Part shown: positions 35,821-44,331 of the stretch, in pieces | Numbering within the stretch: the stretch's first letter is position 1 | Layout of the letters: every line of letters starts with the position of its first letter | Origin: JALONH01 sp046329235 | GTDB taxonomy: Bacteria; Bacteroidota; Bacteroidia; Cytophagales; Cytophagaceae | NCBI GenBank assembly: GCA_046329235.1 | Contig: JAXLVA010000001.1 | Location: forward strand, 1,984,001 to 2,048,000 | Length of the DNA: 64,000 bases | Reading direction: 5' to 3' | Translations under genes and position numbers: made by a program | The notes under the pieces: model-generated | What the model saw: only the letters and a program-made list of their open reading frames with translations | The model's database searches: none | What the model was told of the DNA's origin: nothing

Positions 35821-38800
35821 ATGTCAAACATACTTAAGAAGGTAATCGCCGGATTTATTTTACTCCAGCTTTTTCCTGCCTATTCCCAAACACTAGTGCA
35901 ATACTGGAATTTTAATAATTCCACAGATGAAAGCACTTTATTAGCTCCCTCAACTACACTAGTTAATACCGCTTCCATCGTTCATACGACGAGTGGAACT
36001 AGCATCATTCAAACTACCTCTAACACCACAGGACAAGGGTTTGAAACCAATAATGAAAATGCTCGAAATAGTGATGCAGCAGGATCTCACCTACGATTAA
36101 ACAACCCGATTGGGGCTACCTTAGATATCGCATTGCCTACAACAGGTTACCAACAAATCGTAGTAAAATATGTAGCCATGCGCTCTACCCAAGGTGCAGG
36201 AACTCAAACAGTAGAATATACTACCGACGGTAGTACTTACAACTCCTTTCAAACAGTTACCGTTGAAACCGTTCCTACGTTAACTACATTAGATTTTAGC
36301 AGCATCACGGCGGCAAATAACAATGCCAATTTCAAAATCAGAATTACCTTCACACAAGGTGGTGGCGGTACCGGAGGTAACAATCGTTTTGACAACTTAA
36401 CTTTAGATGGTACTACTTTAGGCAATGATAACGTGGCTCCTACGGTAGCCTTTTCACCTGTCAACGCAAGTATCAACTTAGCTGTAAATACTACTATCTC
36501 TTTAACATTTTCAGAAGACATCCGCTTAGTTTCTGATGCAGCCATTACTAATGCGAATGCAGCTTCAGTCATTGAATTGAAAAAAGATAATGCAAGTGGA
36601 ACTGATGTAACTTTCACTGCTACGATTAGTAACAAAGTAATCACTATTACTCCAAGTGCGGACTTACTACATAACACAACGTATTATGTAGCCTTAAAAG
36701 CGAACGCGGTAGAAGATGCGGCGAACAACGCCATTGACGCCATACAAAGTATTTCCTTCACAACTATTCCGGTACAAACTATTTTCCAAGCAGGTGATAT
36801 AGTACCGGTAGCTTATCGTATGAGTTCTACAGGTGCAGGTGATGCGGTAGCATATTTAACTTTTGTTAATATTCTTCCCGGCACCTTAATCAATTTCACC
36901 GATACTAAATTCACTACCAACTCACCGGCTCAGTGTCCGGGTGGTTTAACATGGACCACGCCATCTACAGGTATTGCTGCAGGTTCTGTATTTATAGTTT
37001 CTACCGATGAAAAATTAGTCAATGTAGGCACCTTAACCGGTAGCTCTTTCGGATTAAGTTCCGGTGGTGATCAAGTAATCGTTTACACAGGTTCTAACAC
37101 CAATCCAACTTATATTACTGCATTAAGTTCCAATGCTTGGTTAACTACCAACACTTCTTGTACCGGTAGCAGTTCTATGTTACCTACTGCATTAACGGAT
37201 GGTACCAACGCGATTAGTTTAACTACCGCTCCGGATGCAACTTCCGGCAACATGGTAAATGCCTTTTATAACGGAACTCAAACCGGAACCATTGCGGAAT
37301 TAAGAACAGCAATTTTAAATCCTGCTAACTGGGTAGGTGTTGCCGGTGGTACAGAACCACAAGTATGGCCTTCATGGGCTTTTCCGGGCCCTCCTACCGT
37401 AGTAGCTACTACAGTGTTGAACCAAACTCAATTACGAGTGGTATTCAACAGAGACATGGATGATGCGAGTGTAGCTAGTTTAGCAAACTTCACCGGCATA
37501 GCAGATTTAGCTTCTATTCAAGTAAGTAACAACGCCGATGTAAGAGACACGTTGATTCTAACGTTCTCTACTCCGTTTACTAAAGGCGTAGCACAAACAT
37601 TAACCATTAATAATGTATTCGATAATGAGAATCGTTCCTTATTCACTCCATACATCTACACCTTTACTTACAACACTACTGTTAAATTTGACAAAACACA
37701 TTTAATAGTAAATGAAGCAGCAGGTACTGTAGATATTAAATTAGTTATTACGAATCCATCTACAAGCTCTGTCGATTTGTTTATTATGCCTGCTACACAC
37801 AATACAGCAAGTACATCGGATATCACATTTAGCAATCAAATAATTTCTTTAGGGTCTAACGAAACAAGTAAAATTATCACTGTTCCTATCGTAAATGATA
37901 CCGAACAAGAAATGGATGAATACATCAACTTTCAATTAGTAAATCCTAATGGATGTGCTATTACAGGGAATAGCAATATTACTTTATTCATTAAAGACAA
38001 TGATTTGGTTACTCCTACCGCAAGTGAAACTATTGAATTAGAGTTTGTATCTCGTTACACCGTAGCTAATCCGAACAACTTAGAAGGTATTGCTGAAATT
38101 GTAGCGTATGATCCTACGACCAAACGCTTGTACACCATGAGTACCGCTTTAGATCAATTAGACATAGTTAACTTCACTGACCCTACCAACCCTACAACCG
38201 TTTCTACGATCGACTTAACTACATACGGTTTAGGAACTACGAGTGTGGCGGTGAAAAATGGAATCGTAGCAGTGAACGTTACCGGTATGAACAACGAACA
38301 AGAAAATGGTACCGTTGTATTTTTTGACACCGACGGAACTTACCTAAACAAAGTGACCGTAGGTGCTTTACCGGACATGGTAACGTTTACTCCGAATGGA
38401 CATTATGTGTTAACCGCCAATGAAGGACAACCAAGCAATGATTATTCGGTAGATCCGGAAGGTTCTATCAGTATCATCAACATCCAAGGGGGTATTGCGA
38501 ACTTAACACAAAACAACGTAACTACGTTAGACTTTACCTCTTTCAATGCGAGCGAAGCTACTTTATTAAGCGCCGGTGTTCGTAAGACCAAAAGTACAAG
38601 TACACTTTCTCAAGATTTAGAACCGGAATACATCACGGTAAGCTCTGACTCTAAAAAAGCATGGGTGACGTTACAGGAGAACAACTCCGTAGCTGAAATC
38701 AATTTAGAGACCATGACCATCACTGCCATTAGATCTCTAGGATTAAAAGATTACTCTCAAGCTTTCAATGGATTTGATGCTTCCGATAACAACAGCGGAG

Positions 38801-39771
38801 TAGTTTTAGCTAACTGGCCTATCAAAGGTTTTTATATGCCGGATGCCATTGCTAACTATACCGTAGGAACGACCACTTATTTAATCACCGCTAACGAAGG
38901 GGATGAAAAAGAATATGCCAATCTAAATGAAAGAACAACGGTAGGTGCTGTTACATTAGACCCTACCGCTTTCCCTAATGGCGATGTATTAAAACAAAGT
39001 CACAACTTAGGTAGATTCCGTATTTCCAACTTACAAGGTGATACTGACATCGACGGTGATTACGATGAATTATATGCAGTAGGCGCACGCTCCTTCTCTA
39101 TCTGGAATGCTAGTACGGGTGCATTAATCTACGACAGTGGTTCAGAGTTTGAACGCATCACGGAAGAAGATCCTTTAATGGGAACTATGTTCAATGCCGA
39201 CAATACTAATAATACTTTCAAAACTAGAAGCCGTGCTAAAGGTCCGGAACCGGAAGGTGTAACTGTGGCTAAAATCGGCCCTAAAGTATTTGCGTTCATT
39301 ACGCTAGAGCGTACCGGTGGTGTGATGGTATATGACATTACCGATCCTAGCAATGTAATATTCACGGATTACAAAAACACTCGTACTACGGATGTTTTCG
39401 GTGGTGATAACGGACCGGAAGGAATCATCTATATTGATGGAGCAACCAGTCCGGATGGAAACCATTACATCATTTCTGCGAATGAAATGACAGGTACTCT
39501 AGCCATCTTTAAAATCAAAAACACAGAAACGTTAATCACCACAGCGGTGAGAGATGCGCAACAACAAAATGCTATACATATGTATCCTAATCCGAATGCT
39601 ACGAATACTGTTCACTTCTCTTCTGAAGCAAGTGGTTATGTAGTAAATAGTACAGGTGCTAAAGTAGCGCAGTTTGATAACAGCAATCAAGTATCTATTC
39701 AGGGATATGAAAAAGGGATTTACCTATTCATGTTCGATAATGGAACAACACAAAAATTAATAGTAGAATAG
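35821..39771 (+). CDS. Choice-of-anchor I domain surface protein with T9SS type A sorting domain
   Basis: 1316 residues. Order: signal peptide (1-22), a jelly-roll/discoidin-like domain (about 25-195), a Big_5 Ig-like domain (about 205-315, VNTTISLTFSEDIR), a lamin-tail-like segment (about 325-510), a SwmB/Ig-like segment (about 515-610, LRVVFNRDMDDASV), a Calx-beta domain (about 615-730), a choice-of-anchor I propeller (about 740-1235; LEGIAEIVAYDPTTKRLY, ITANEGDEKEY, EPEGVTVAKIGPKVFAFITLERTGGVMVYD) and a T9SS type A domain (about 1245-1316, IHMYPNPNAT). Several proteins with the choice-of-anchor propeller accompany phosphatases or nucleases, but none is present here. Probably a surface adhesin or enzyme scaffold; no catalytic residues identified. 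Confidence 0.9.
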   Translation: MSNILKKVIAGFILLQLFPAYSQTLVQYWNFNNSTDESTLLAPSTTLVNTASIVHTTSGTSIIQTTSNTTGQGFETNNENARNSDAAGSHLRLNNPIGATLDIALPTTGYQQIVVKYVAMRSTQGAGTQTVEYTTDGSTYNSFQTVTVETVPTLTTLDFSSITAANNNANFKIRITFTQGGGGTGGNNRFDNLTLDGTTLGNDNVAPTVAFSPVNASINLAVNTTISLTFSEDIRLVSDAAITNANAASVIELKKDNASGTDVTFTATISNKVITITPSADLLHNTTYYVALKANAVEDAANNAIDAIQSISFTTIPVQTIFQAGDIVPVAYRMSSTGAGDAVAYLTFVNILPGTLINFTDTKFTTNSPAQCPGGLTWTTPSTGIAAGSVFIVSTDEKLVNVGTLTGSSFGLSSGGDQVIVYTGSNTNPTYITALSSNAWLTTNTSCTGSSSMLPTALTDGTNAISLTTAPDATSGNMVNAFYNGTQTGTIAELRTAILNPANWVGVAGGTEPQVWPSWAFPGPPTVVATTVLNQTQLRVVFNRDMDDASVASLANFTGIADLASIQVSNNADVRDTLILTFSTPFTKGVAQTLTINNVFDNENRSLFTPYIYTFTYNTTVKFDKTHLIVNEAAGTVDIKLVITNPSTSSVDLFIMPATHNTASTSDITFSNQIISLGSNETSKIITVPIVNDTEQEMDEYINFQLVNPNGCAITGNSNITLFIKDNDLVTPTASETIELEFVSRYTVANPNNLEGIAEIVAYDPTTKRLYTMSTALDQLDIVNFTDPTNPTTVSTIDLTTYGLGTTSVAVKNGIVAVNVTGMNNEQENGTVVFFDTDGTYLNKVTVGALPDMVTFTPNGHYVLTANEGQPSNDYSVDPEGSISIINIQGGIANLTQNNVTTLDFTSFNASEATLLSAGVRKTKSTSTLSQDLEPEYITVSSDSKKAWVTLQENNSVAEINLETMTITAIRSLGLKDYSQAFNGFDASDNNSGVVLANWPIKGFYMPDAIANYTVGTTTYLITANEGDEKEYANLNERTTVGAVTLDPTAFPNGDVLKQSHNLGRFRISNLQGDTDIDGDYDELYAVGARSFSIWNASTGALIYDSGSEFERITEEDPLMGTMFNADNTNNTFKTRSRAKGPEPEGVTVAKIGPKVFAFITLERTGGVMVYDITDPSNVIFTDYKNTRTTDVFGGDNGPEGIIYIDGATSPDGNHYIISANEMTGTLAIFKIKNTETLITTAVRDAQQQNAIHMYPNPNATNTVHFSSEASGYVVNSTGAKVAQFDNSNQVSIQGYEKGIYLFMFDNGTTQKLIVE

Positions 39772-39794
39772 TTTAGAATAAGTAGTAATAGCCC

Positions 39795-39831
39795 AAAGGG
39801 AACTTCAGCAATGGAGTTCCCTTTTTTATTT
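39795..39831 (+). terminator. Intrinsic terminator
   Basis: aaagggaact (39795-39804) pairs with agttcccttt (39815-39824), followed by a T-rich tract, 24 bp after the stop codon of the choice-of-anchor gene. Confidence 0.9.
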
Positions 39832-39845
39832 TTTTACTCTCAGAA

Positions 39846-40217
39846 CTAAGGCAATTGAATAATACTTGCTGCTACTACCTTCAAAGAGTTATCAAATTTC
39901 TTCCAAACTCTTAAATACTTAAATGTACCTTCTAGGGGCTCTCCCATCATTTTTCCTTTAGCAGTCATCGTAACAACTGAAAATGCTGTATCTCCCATTA
40001 TTTTAATCTCCTCAATTTTTGTGGAAGCATCTTCTATGGTCATGGTTTTTGATCGGTGAGAATTCAAATCCATTTCTTTAGTTATTATTTGTCCATTGGG
40101 AACCACTGCCATTAAATCATCATGTAATAACTGATCTAATGCATCCACATCACTCGCCAGTTGAGCTGAAAAAAGTTTATTTTCAGCACTAACAACATTT
40201 TCTATAGTAATTTCCAT
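39846..40217 (-). CDS. NTF2-like (DUF4440) family protein
   Basis: 123 residues with the cone-shaped NTF2/SnoaL-like pattern: an N-terminal helix pair (ENKLFSAQLASDVDALDQLLHDDLMAVVPNG) and a curved sheet ending in YLRVWKKFDNSLKVVAASIIQLP. Members are small cytosolic binding proteins or enzymes such as isomerases; no specific active site is recognisable. It lies downstream of the amidase gene on the same strand with a 117-bp gap. Confidence 0.82.
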   Translation of the reverse strand: MEITIENVVSAENKLFSAQLASDVDALDQLLHDDLMAVVPNGQIITKEMDLNSHRSKTMTIEDASTKIEEIKIMGDTAFSVVTMTAKGKMMGEPLEGTFKYLRVWKKFDNSLKVVAASIIQLP

Positions 40218-40334
40218 TGCACTTATATTTGATATCTAATTTAGATTATCCACTCTGCAGATTAAAATATTTTATCGAAAACCTTGCTTTCATATTCTAT
40301 CGATATTGTTACTTGCATCAGGTAGATATCATTT

Positions 40335-41858
40335 TCACTCTTGTAGAGGGAATGGTGTCTTTTCAGCAAAAGGAACTAGCACCTTCCCAATCTCGATGAG
40401 TTTGAAATCATCATATCTTTTCCCTACAACCTGAATCCCAATCGGCAATGATTCATTTGACAATGAAATGGGCATAGACAACACCGGACTTTCAGTCAGA
40501 GAAAAGGGAATAGTATAAGCTTGTGTTGCCATATAGTAATGAATATCTTCCTTATCTACTTCAAGCGGTGTATTGTAAATATTGAAATTACCGTACGATT
40601 TGCTTGGTGAATGGTGACTAAATGCTGTTACAGCACTAACAGGACAAATAAAAATATCATACTTATTAAGAAACACTTCCATCTTGGTGATCATAGAGTC
40701 TTGAATATTTATAGCCATCATATATTTTTCAACGGAAGTAGGTTGAACAATATTTTGGTGCATTGGTACATCTTTCAATACTCCTTTGGTAAAAGGAACT
40801 CCCATCCATTTTGCAAAATTCGATGTATTATACCCACCTTGCATTCCTACAAAACTACCCCAAGTTTTCCAAGCCTGATAAAAATCAATTTCAGGAACGG
40901 CCTTAACTACTGTTGCTCCTGCCGCTTCCAATTTATCAATATATTGTTTTATACTTTTTTGAATCTCATGATCCACCGGTACACCTCCCAACTGATCAGT
41001 CCAGGTGATTTTTAGTGATTTAATATCGATAGTATCCGTATACGGTTGAAGAGGAACAAGTCTTTGACAGGTATTGGTTGTTTGTGCAATAACTTGTAAA
41101 GCGAGTTCCAAATCTTCTATATTTCTTGCCAAAGGACCTGCCACAGCTAGTGATTTCAGTCCATTCGTTTTCTGTTTCGGATCTGTTTGAATCCCGTTAA
41201 GGGATACCACCCCAAATGTTGGTTTCAAACCATATACACCACAATAAGCTGCCGGCAATCGAATGGAACCTGCAAGGTCATTTCCAAAAGACAACGGAGT
41301 CATTCCGGTTGCTAATGCGGTAGCACAACCTCCACTACTTCCTCCACTTGTTCGACTAGTATCCCATGGATTATTCGTTTTACCAAAAAGAGGATTATAG
41401 GATTGCATATCCATAGCCAAAACGGATAGATTGGTTTTACCAATAATAATGGCTCCTTCCGACAACAGAAGTTTTACAAGTTCTGCATCTTCATCAGGAA
41501 CATTATTTTTCAAAGGTAAATACCCTGCAGTGGTGATTAGATCTTTGGTTTTATAATTATCCTTTAAAGTAACAGGCACTCCATGAAGCTTGCCCCATAT
41601 CTCACCTTTTCTTAAAGCTACATCTGCTTCATTAGCTCTTGCTAAAGCAGACTCCTTATTAAGCAGTACAATAGCATTATATATACTATTTTGATTTTCT
41701 ATTTGCTCGATGTACTTCGAAACAACTTGGTAAGAACTGAGTTTACCGGATTTGATATCGGCCGCTATATTCACCGCTGATTCAAACAAAATATTAGTTT
41801 GTCCCATTACTTGATGGTAGGTAAAAATTAGTAGAATAAATAAATAGATCTTCCTCAT
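40335..41858 (-). CDS. Exported amidase-signature family protein
   Basis: 507 residues with a signal peptide (MRKIYLFILLIFTYHQVMG). The Ser-cisSer-Lys triad is visible: catalytic Lys in GVPVTLKDNYKT (about 94-105), cis-Ser in TSGGSSGGCATALATGM (about 168-184) and nucleophile Ser in FGNDLAGSIRLPAAYCGVYGLKP (about 190-212). The usual GxDTGGSIR is GNDLAGSIR here. These enzymes hydrolyse amides, peptide amides or acyl-amino acids; GatA function is unlikely because of the export signal. Crp-type regulator gene follows upstream on the same strand. Confidence 0.92.
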   Translation of the reverse strand: MRKIYLFILLIFTYHQVMGQTNILFESAVNIAADIKSGKLSSYQVVSKYIEQIENQNSIYNAIVLLNKESALARANEADVALRKGEIWGKLHGVPVTLKDNYKTKDLITTAGYLPLKNNVPDEDAELVKLLLSEGAIIIGKTNLSVLAMDMQSYNPLFGKTNNPWDTSRTSGGSSGGCATALATGMTPLSFGNDLAGSIRLPAAYCGVYGLKPTFGVVSLNGIQTDPKQKTNGLKSLAVAGPLARNIEDLELALQVIAQTTNTCQRLVPLQPYTDTIDIKSLKITWTDQLGGVPVDHEIQKSIKQYIDKLEAAGATVVKAVPEIDFYQAWKTWGSFVGMQGGYNTSNFAKWMGVPFTKGVLKDVPMHQNIVQPTSVEKYMMAINIQDSMITKMEVFLNKYDIFICPVSAVTAFSHHSPSKSYGNFNIYNTPLEVDKEDIHYYMATQAYTIPFSLTESPVLSMPISLSNESLPIGIQVVGKRYDDFKLIEIGKVLVPFAEKTPFPLQE

Positions 41859-41926
41859 GATTACGTAAAATGATTATGCAAACATGAGGAAGACTTAGCT
41901 ATTTTTCATTCAACTATTTTAATAAA

Positions 41927-42490
41927 TCACTTTTTTCGAAGCTGACTTAAATACTGGGGTGTAATATTTAAAAAAGACGCAATTAGATACTGTGGGACAC
42001 GTTGAATGATATCTGGGCGAGATTTAATGAGTTTATTATATCGTTCTAATGGAGTTAAAAAGATAGTATCTCTTAGTTTTGCTTCCCAACTAGTAAAAAG
42101 AAACTCAGCAATTAGTCGGCCTGACCTCTCATAAAGAGGGTTTAACAGATATAAGTCTTCTAACTCTTCTTTTGAAATAATATACAACTCAGATTTCTCT
42201 ATAGCTTTAAAATTTTTCTGCGCTGTTGTGTTATTTATAAATGCAGGATAATCCGCAAGAAAACAACCTTCTAAACAAAAATCCTCGATGACATCATTGC
42301 CATCCTTTTGGTAGTAGGAATAAAAAGCACCTTGAGTTAATAGAGCAATATTTTTACATAACTCACCTTCCTTTAAAAAATAATCGCCCTTCTCAACCGT
42401 AATAGGTTTTAGTTTTTTAATAAAAACATCTAACAATTCAGAAGGCAGCTTTAATAGAGAATTAATATTAATTACAATTTGCTCATTCAT
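41927..42490 (-). CDS. Crp/Fnr family transcriptional regulator
   Basis: 187 residues from ATG 42490; a TTG at 42508 would add six residues. A cyclic-nucleotide-binding-like beta barrel (about 15-125; KGDYFLKEGELCKNIALLTQGAFYSY) is joined by a long helix to a short C-terminal helix-turn-helix (about 150-187, SRPDIIQRVPQYLIASFLNITPQYLSQLRKK). The barrel lacks the full cAMP-binding RAATV box, so the ligand is unknown. Bacteroidota have many such regulators that respond to unknown signals. It may control the neighbouring amidase or transporter genes. Confidence 0.92.
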   Translation of the reverse strand: MNEQIVININSLLKLPSELLDVFIKKLKPITVEKGDYFLKEGELCKNIALLTQGAFYSYYQKDGNDVIEDFCLEGCFLADYPAFINNTTAQKNFKAIEKSELYIISKEELEDLYLLNPLYERSGRLIAEFLFTSWEAKLRDTIFLTPLERYNKLIKSRPDIIQRVPQYLIASFLNITPQYLSQLRKK

Positions 42491-42550
42491 ATTATGTAAG
42501 TTATACAAACACTCTCTCTTCTACAATTCCTCTTTGTTTTTTTGAGGATT

Positions 42551-42973
42551 CTACTTCCAAGTTAATACCAACAAACCAACGATAATACAACTTGCTCCCA
42601 CTCCTACTTTCCATGTGAATTGTTCATTCAAGAATAAAAACGAAAGAGTGAGTGTAATCAGAATACTTGCTTTATCAATCAAGGCTACTTCGGAGACGTT
42701 ACCTATCTTAATAGCTTTATAATAAAAGATCCAAGACAAAGTAGTAGTCAAGCCGGATAAACCTAACAGGATAATATCTTTTTTAGTCAGGTTGGTAAAA
42801 TCTTTGGTGGAGTTGAAAATGAAAATATTAATCCAAATCAAAGCGAACACAAACGTAGTGCGAACAGCAAGTCCGGTGTCACCACTTACATTTTTAAGTC
42901 CGGCTTTGGCAATGACGGAAGTAAGTCCGGCAAAGACCATGGATATGATGGCGAAGATTTGAAATGGTTTCAT
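42551..42973 (-). CDS. EamA/DMT-type half-size transporter
   Basis: 140 residues from ATG 42973, chosen because GGAGG lies 8 bases upstream on the minus strand; the longer frame from TTG 43048 would overlap the next gene. Five membrane segments (MKPFQIFAIISMVFAGLTSVIAKAGL ... VGASCIIVGLLVLTW) form one EamA repeat, with the end motif KASILITLTLSFLFLNEQFTWK. Single-repeat members act as dimers and export drugs or metabolites. The substrate is unknown. Confidence 0.9.
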   Translation of the reverse strand: MKPFQIFAIISMVFAGLTSVIAKAGLKNVSGDTGLAVRTTFVFALIWINIFIFNSTKDFTNLTKKDIILLGLSGLTTTLSWIFYYKAIKIGNVSEVALIDKASILITLTLSFLFLNEQFTWKVGVGASCIIVGLLVLTWK

Positions 42974-43044
42974 AGGATTCCTCCGGATGAGCTTTATATA
43001 AAAATAACAAAAAGGCTGAGGAAGTACTACTCTTATTTTCCGAC

Positions 43045-43572
43045 TCAACTCGGAATTAATTCATCGAATGCCTCAATAAACTTTAATAAATCCGATTTGG
43101 TTGGAGCGTCTTTCAACTCTCCTGCTTCATTAAACTTCCCTTTAACACCTTGAATTAACAGAGTAGTTTCATCAGTAATATTGGTCATTAAGGTATGCAT
43201 GATGAGTTTTAGTTCTTCCTGTCCTTTGACACCACTGGCAGAAGCCGTGATTAATCCCGTAGGTTTATTAGAAAAAACCATGGTGGATACACACCACTCA
43301 ATAGCATTTTTAAGTCCGCTGGGAATACTGAATACATATTCAGGAGTACAAATGATAACGCCGTCGGCTTTTTCAATTTGTTTTCTAAAATGCAGGATAG
43401 ATTCCGGTGTATTGAGTTCGGATAATTCCGGATCAAAATGAGGTAAGCTTTTTAGTTGGTCAAAAATTGTAACCTTGAATTGATCTTTCGATAATTCAAC
43501 GAGCACCTCAATGAGTTTTTGATTAGAAGATTTTTCGCTGGCGCTGCCGTTAATGATGAAAACGTTTTTCAT
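43045..43572 (-). CDS. NAD(P)H-dependent FMN reductase
   Basis: 175 residues of flavodoxin-like fold. FMN-phosphate binding is expected at NGSASEKSSNQKLI (about 8-21) and the flavin contact at CTPEYVFSIPSGLKNAIEWC (about 75-94), both typical of the YieF/chromate-reductase family. Such enzymes reduce quinones, azo dyes or chromate with NAD(P)H in the cytosol. The EamA gene lies downstream by 71 bp. Confidence 0.94.
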   Translation of the reverse strand: MKNVFIINGSASEKSSNQKLIEVLVELSKDQFKVTIFDQLKSLPHFDPELSELNTPESILHFRKQIEKADGVIICTPEYVFSIPSGLKNAIEWCVSTMVFSNKPTGLITASASGVKGQEELKLIMHTLMTNITDETTLLIQGVKGKFNEAGELKDAPTKSDLLKFIEAFDELIPS

Positions 43573-43608
43573 GAAAAGTATGTACTAGATTCTTTACTCC
43601 AACCCATT

Positions 43609-43959
43609 TTATCCGATTCGAGTTCCATTCGCTACTTTTCTTTCCGGAGCCAAAAGTGTGATTTCTTTGTTGTCACCCATGCCACCTAAGACCAAACATT
43701 CGCTCATGATATTGGCAATTTGTTTAGGGGGAAAGTTAACTACGGCTACTACTTGTCGGCCTATTAACTCTTCCGGCTTATATAACTTGGTGATTTGAGC
43801 CGATGTTTTTCTAGTACCCAACTCCCCAAAGTCAATGATCATTTTATAGGCAGGATTGCGCACTTCTTTGAATTCTTCAGCCGAAAGGATGGTACCTATT
43901 CTCATTTCTACTTTTTCAAATTCTTCCCAAGAGAGGGTGGGTTGTGATGGAGATAACAT
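43609..43959 (-). CDS. csaA: CsaA-type tRNA-binding domain protein
   Basis: 116 residues forming one OB-fold tRNA-binding domain: FEKVEMRIGTILSAEEF (about 13-29), AYKMIIDFG, SAQITKLYKPEELIGRQVVAVVNFPPKQIANIMSECLVLGGM and GTRIG at the end. This matches CsaA/Trbp111. CsaA has been reported as an export-related chaperone and binds tRNA; the role here is inferred. A perfect hairpin sits upstream. Confidence 0.93.
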   Translation of the reverse strand: MLSPSQPTLSWEEFEKVEMRIGTILSAEEFKEVRNPAYKMIIDFGELGTRKTSAQITKLYKPEELIGRQVVAVVNFPPKQIANIMSECLVLGGMGDNKEITLLAPERKVANGTRIG

Positions 43960-44000
43960 GATCTATTTTTCAGCTAATCTACGGTAAGGATAAAATACTA

Positions 44001-44031
44001 TATGTAAAGAAAATCAACTTTTCTTTACATA
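44001..44031. promoter_or_regulatory. Perfect palindrome upstream of csaA
   Basis: TATGTAAAGAAAA and its complement TTTTCTTTACATA form a 13-bp stem with a 5-nt spacer, 42-72 bp before the csaA start. A partial copy (AATGTAAAGAA) lies at 44042. It could be an operator or an RNA hairpin. Confidence 0.5.
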
Positions 44032-44096
44032 CAAAGGGTGGAATGTAAAGAATGTGAGAAAAATCGAACTGATAGAGAATTAAGAAAAGTTATTTT

Positions 44097-44227
44097 GGGC
44101 ATGCCCCCTCGGGTGGAGAGCAGAGAAGAAAAAGAGAGTATCTATCCGCTACAATCCGCCGCGGATAGTTTCCGGTTATAAACCCACTTTATTGCGCGGC
44201 GGGATTTCCGCTTCTATCCCTCATGCG
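44097..44227. ncRNA. Structured non-coding element of a Bacteroidota repeat family
   Basis: About 130 bp, markedly more GC-rich than its surroundings. It starts GGGCATGCCCCCTCGGG, contains TATCCGCTACAATC, has an internal inverted repeat (aatccgccgcgg at 44153 and gcgcggcgggatt at 44194) and ends GATTTCCGCTTCTATCCCTC with ATGCG pairing to the start. I recognise this pattern from many Bacteroidota intergenic regions; it has no assigned function known to me. It sits at the border of the accessory island. Whether it is transcribed is unknown. Confidence 0.5.
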
Positions 44228-44331
44228 TGGGGGGAAAAGTGGAGAGTAATGGAGTATTATATGGAACGGTCACAGACCGCTGGATTCAATAGGCAGAAGT
44301 TATACGCTTGGGGGAGAGATTAGCTGTTCGC

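Noticed and set aside
42974..43048. 25-residue N-terminal extension of the EamA protein
   Set aside because: It begins with TTG and overlaps the upstream gene, whereas ATG 42973 has a GGAGG ribosome site.
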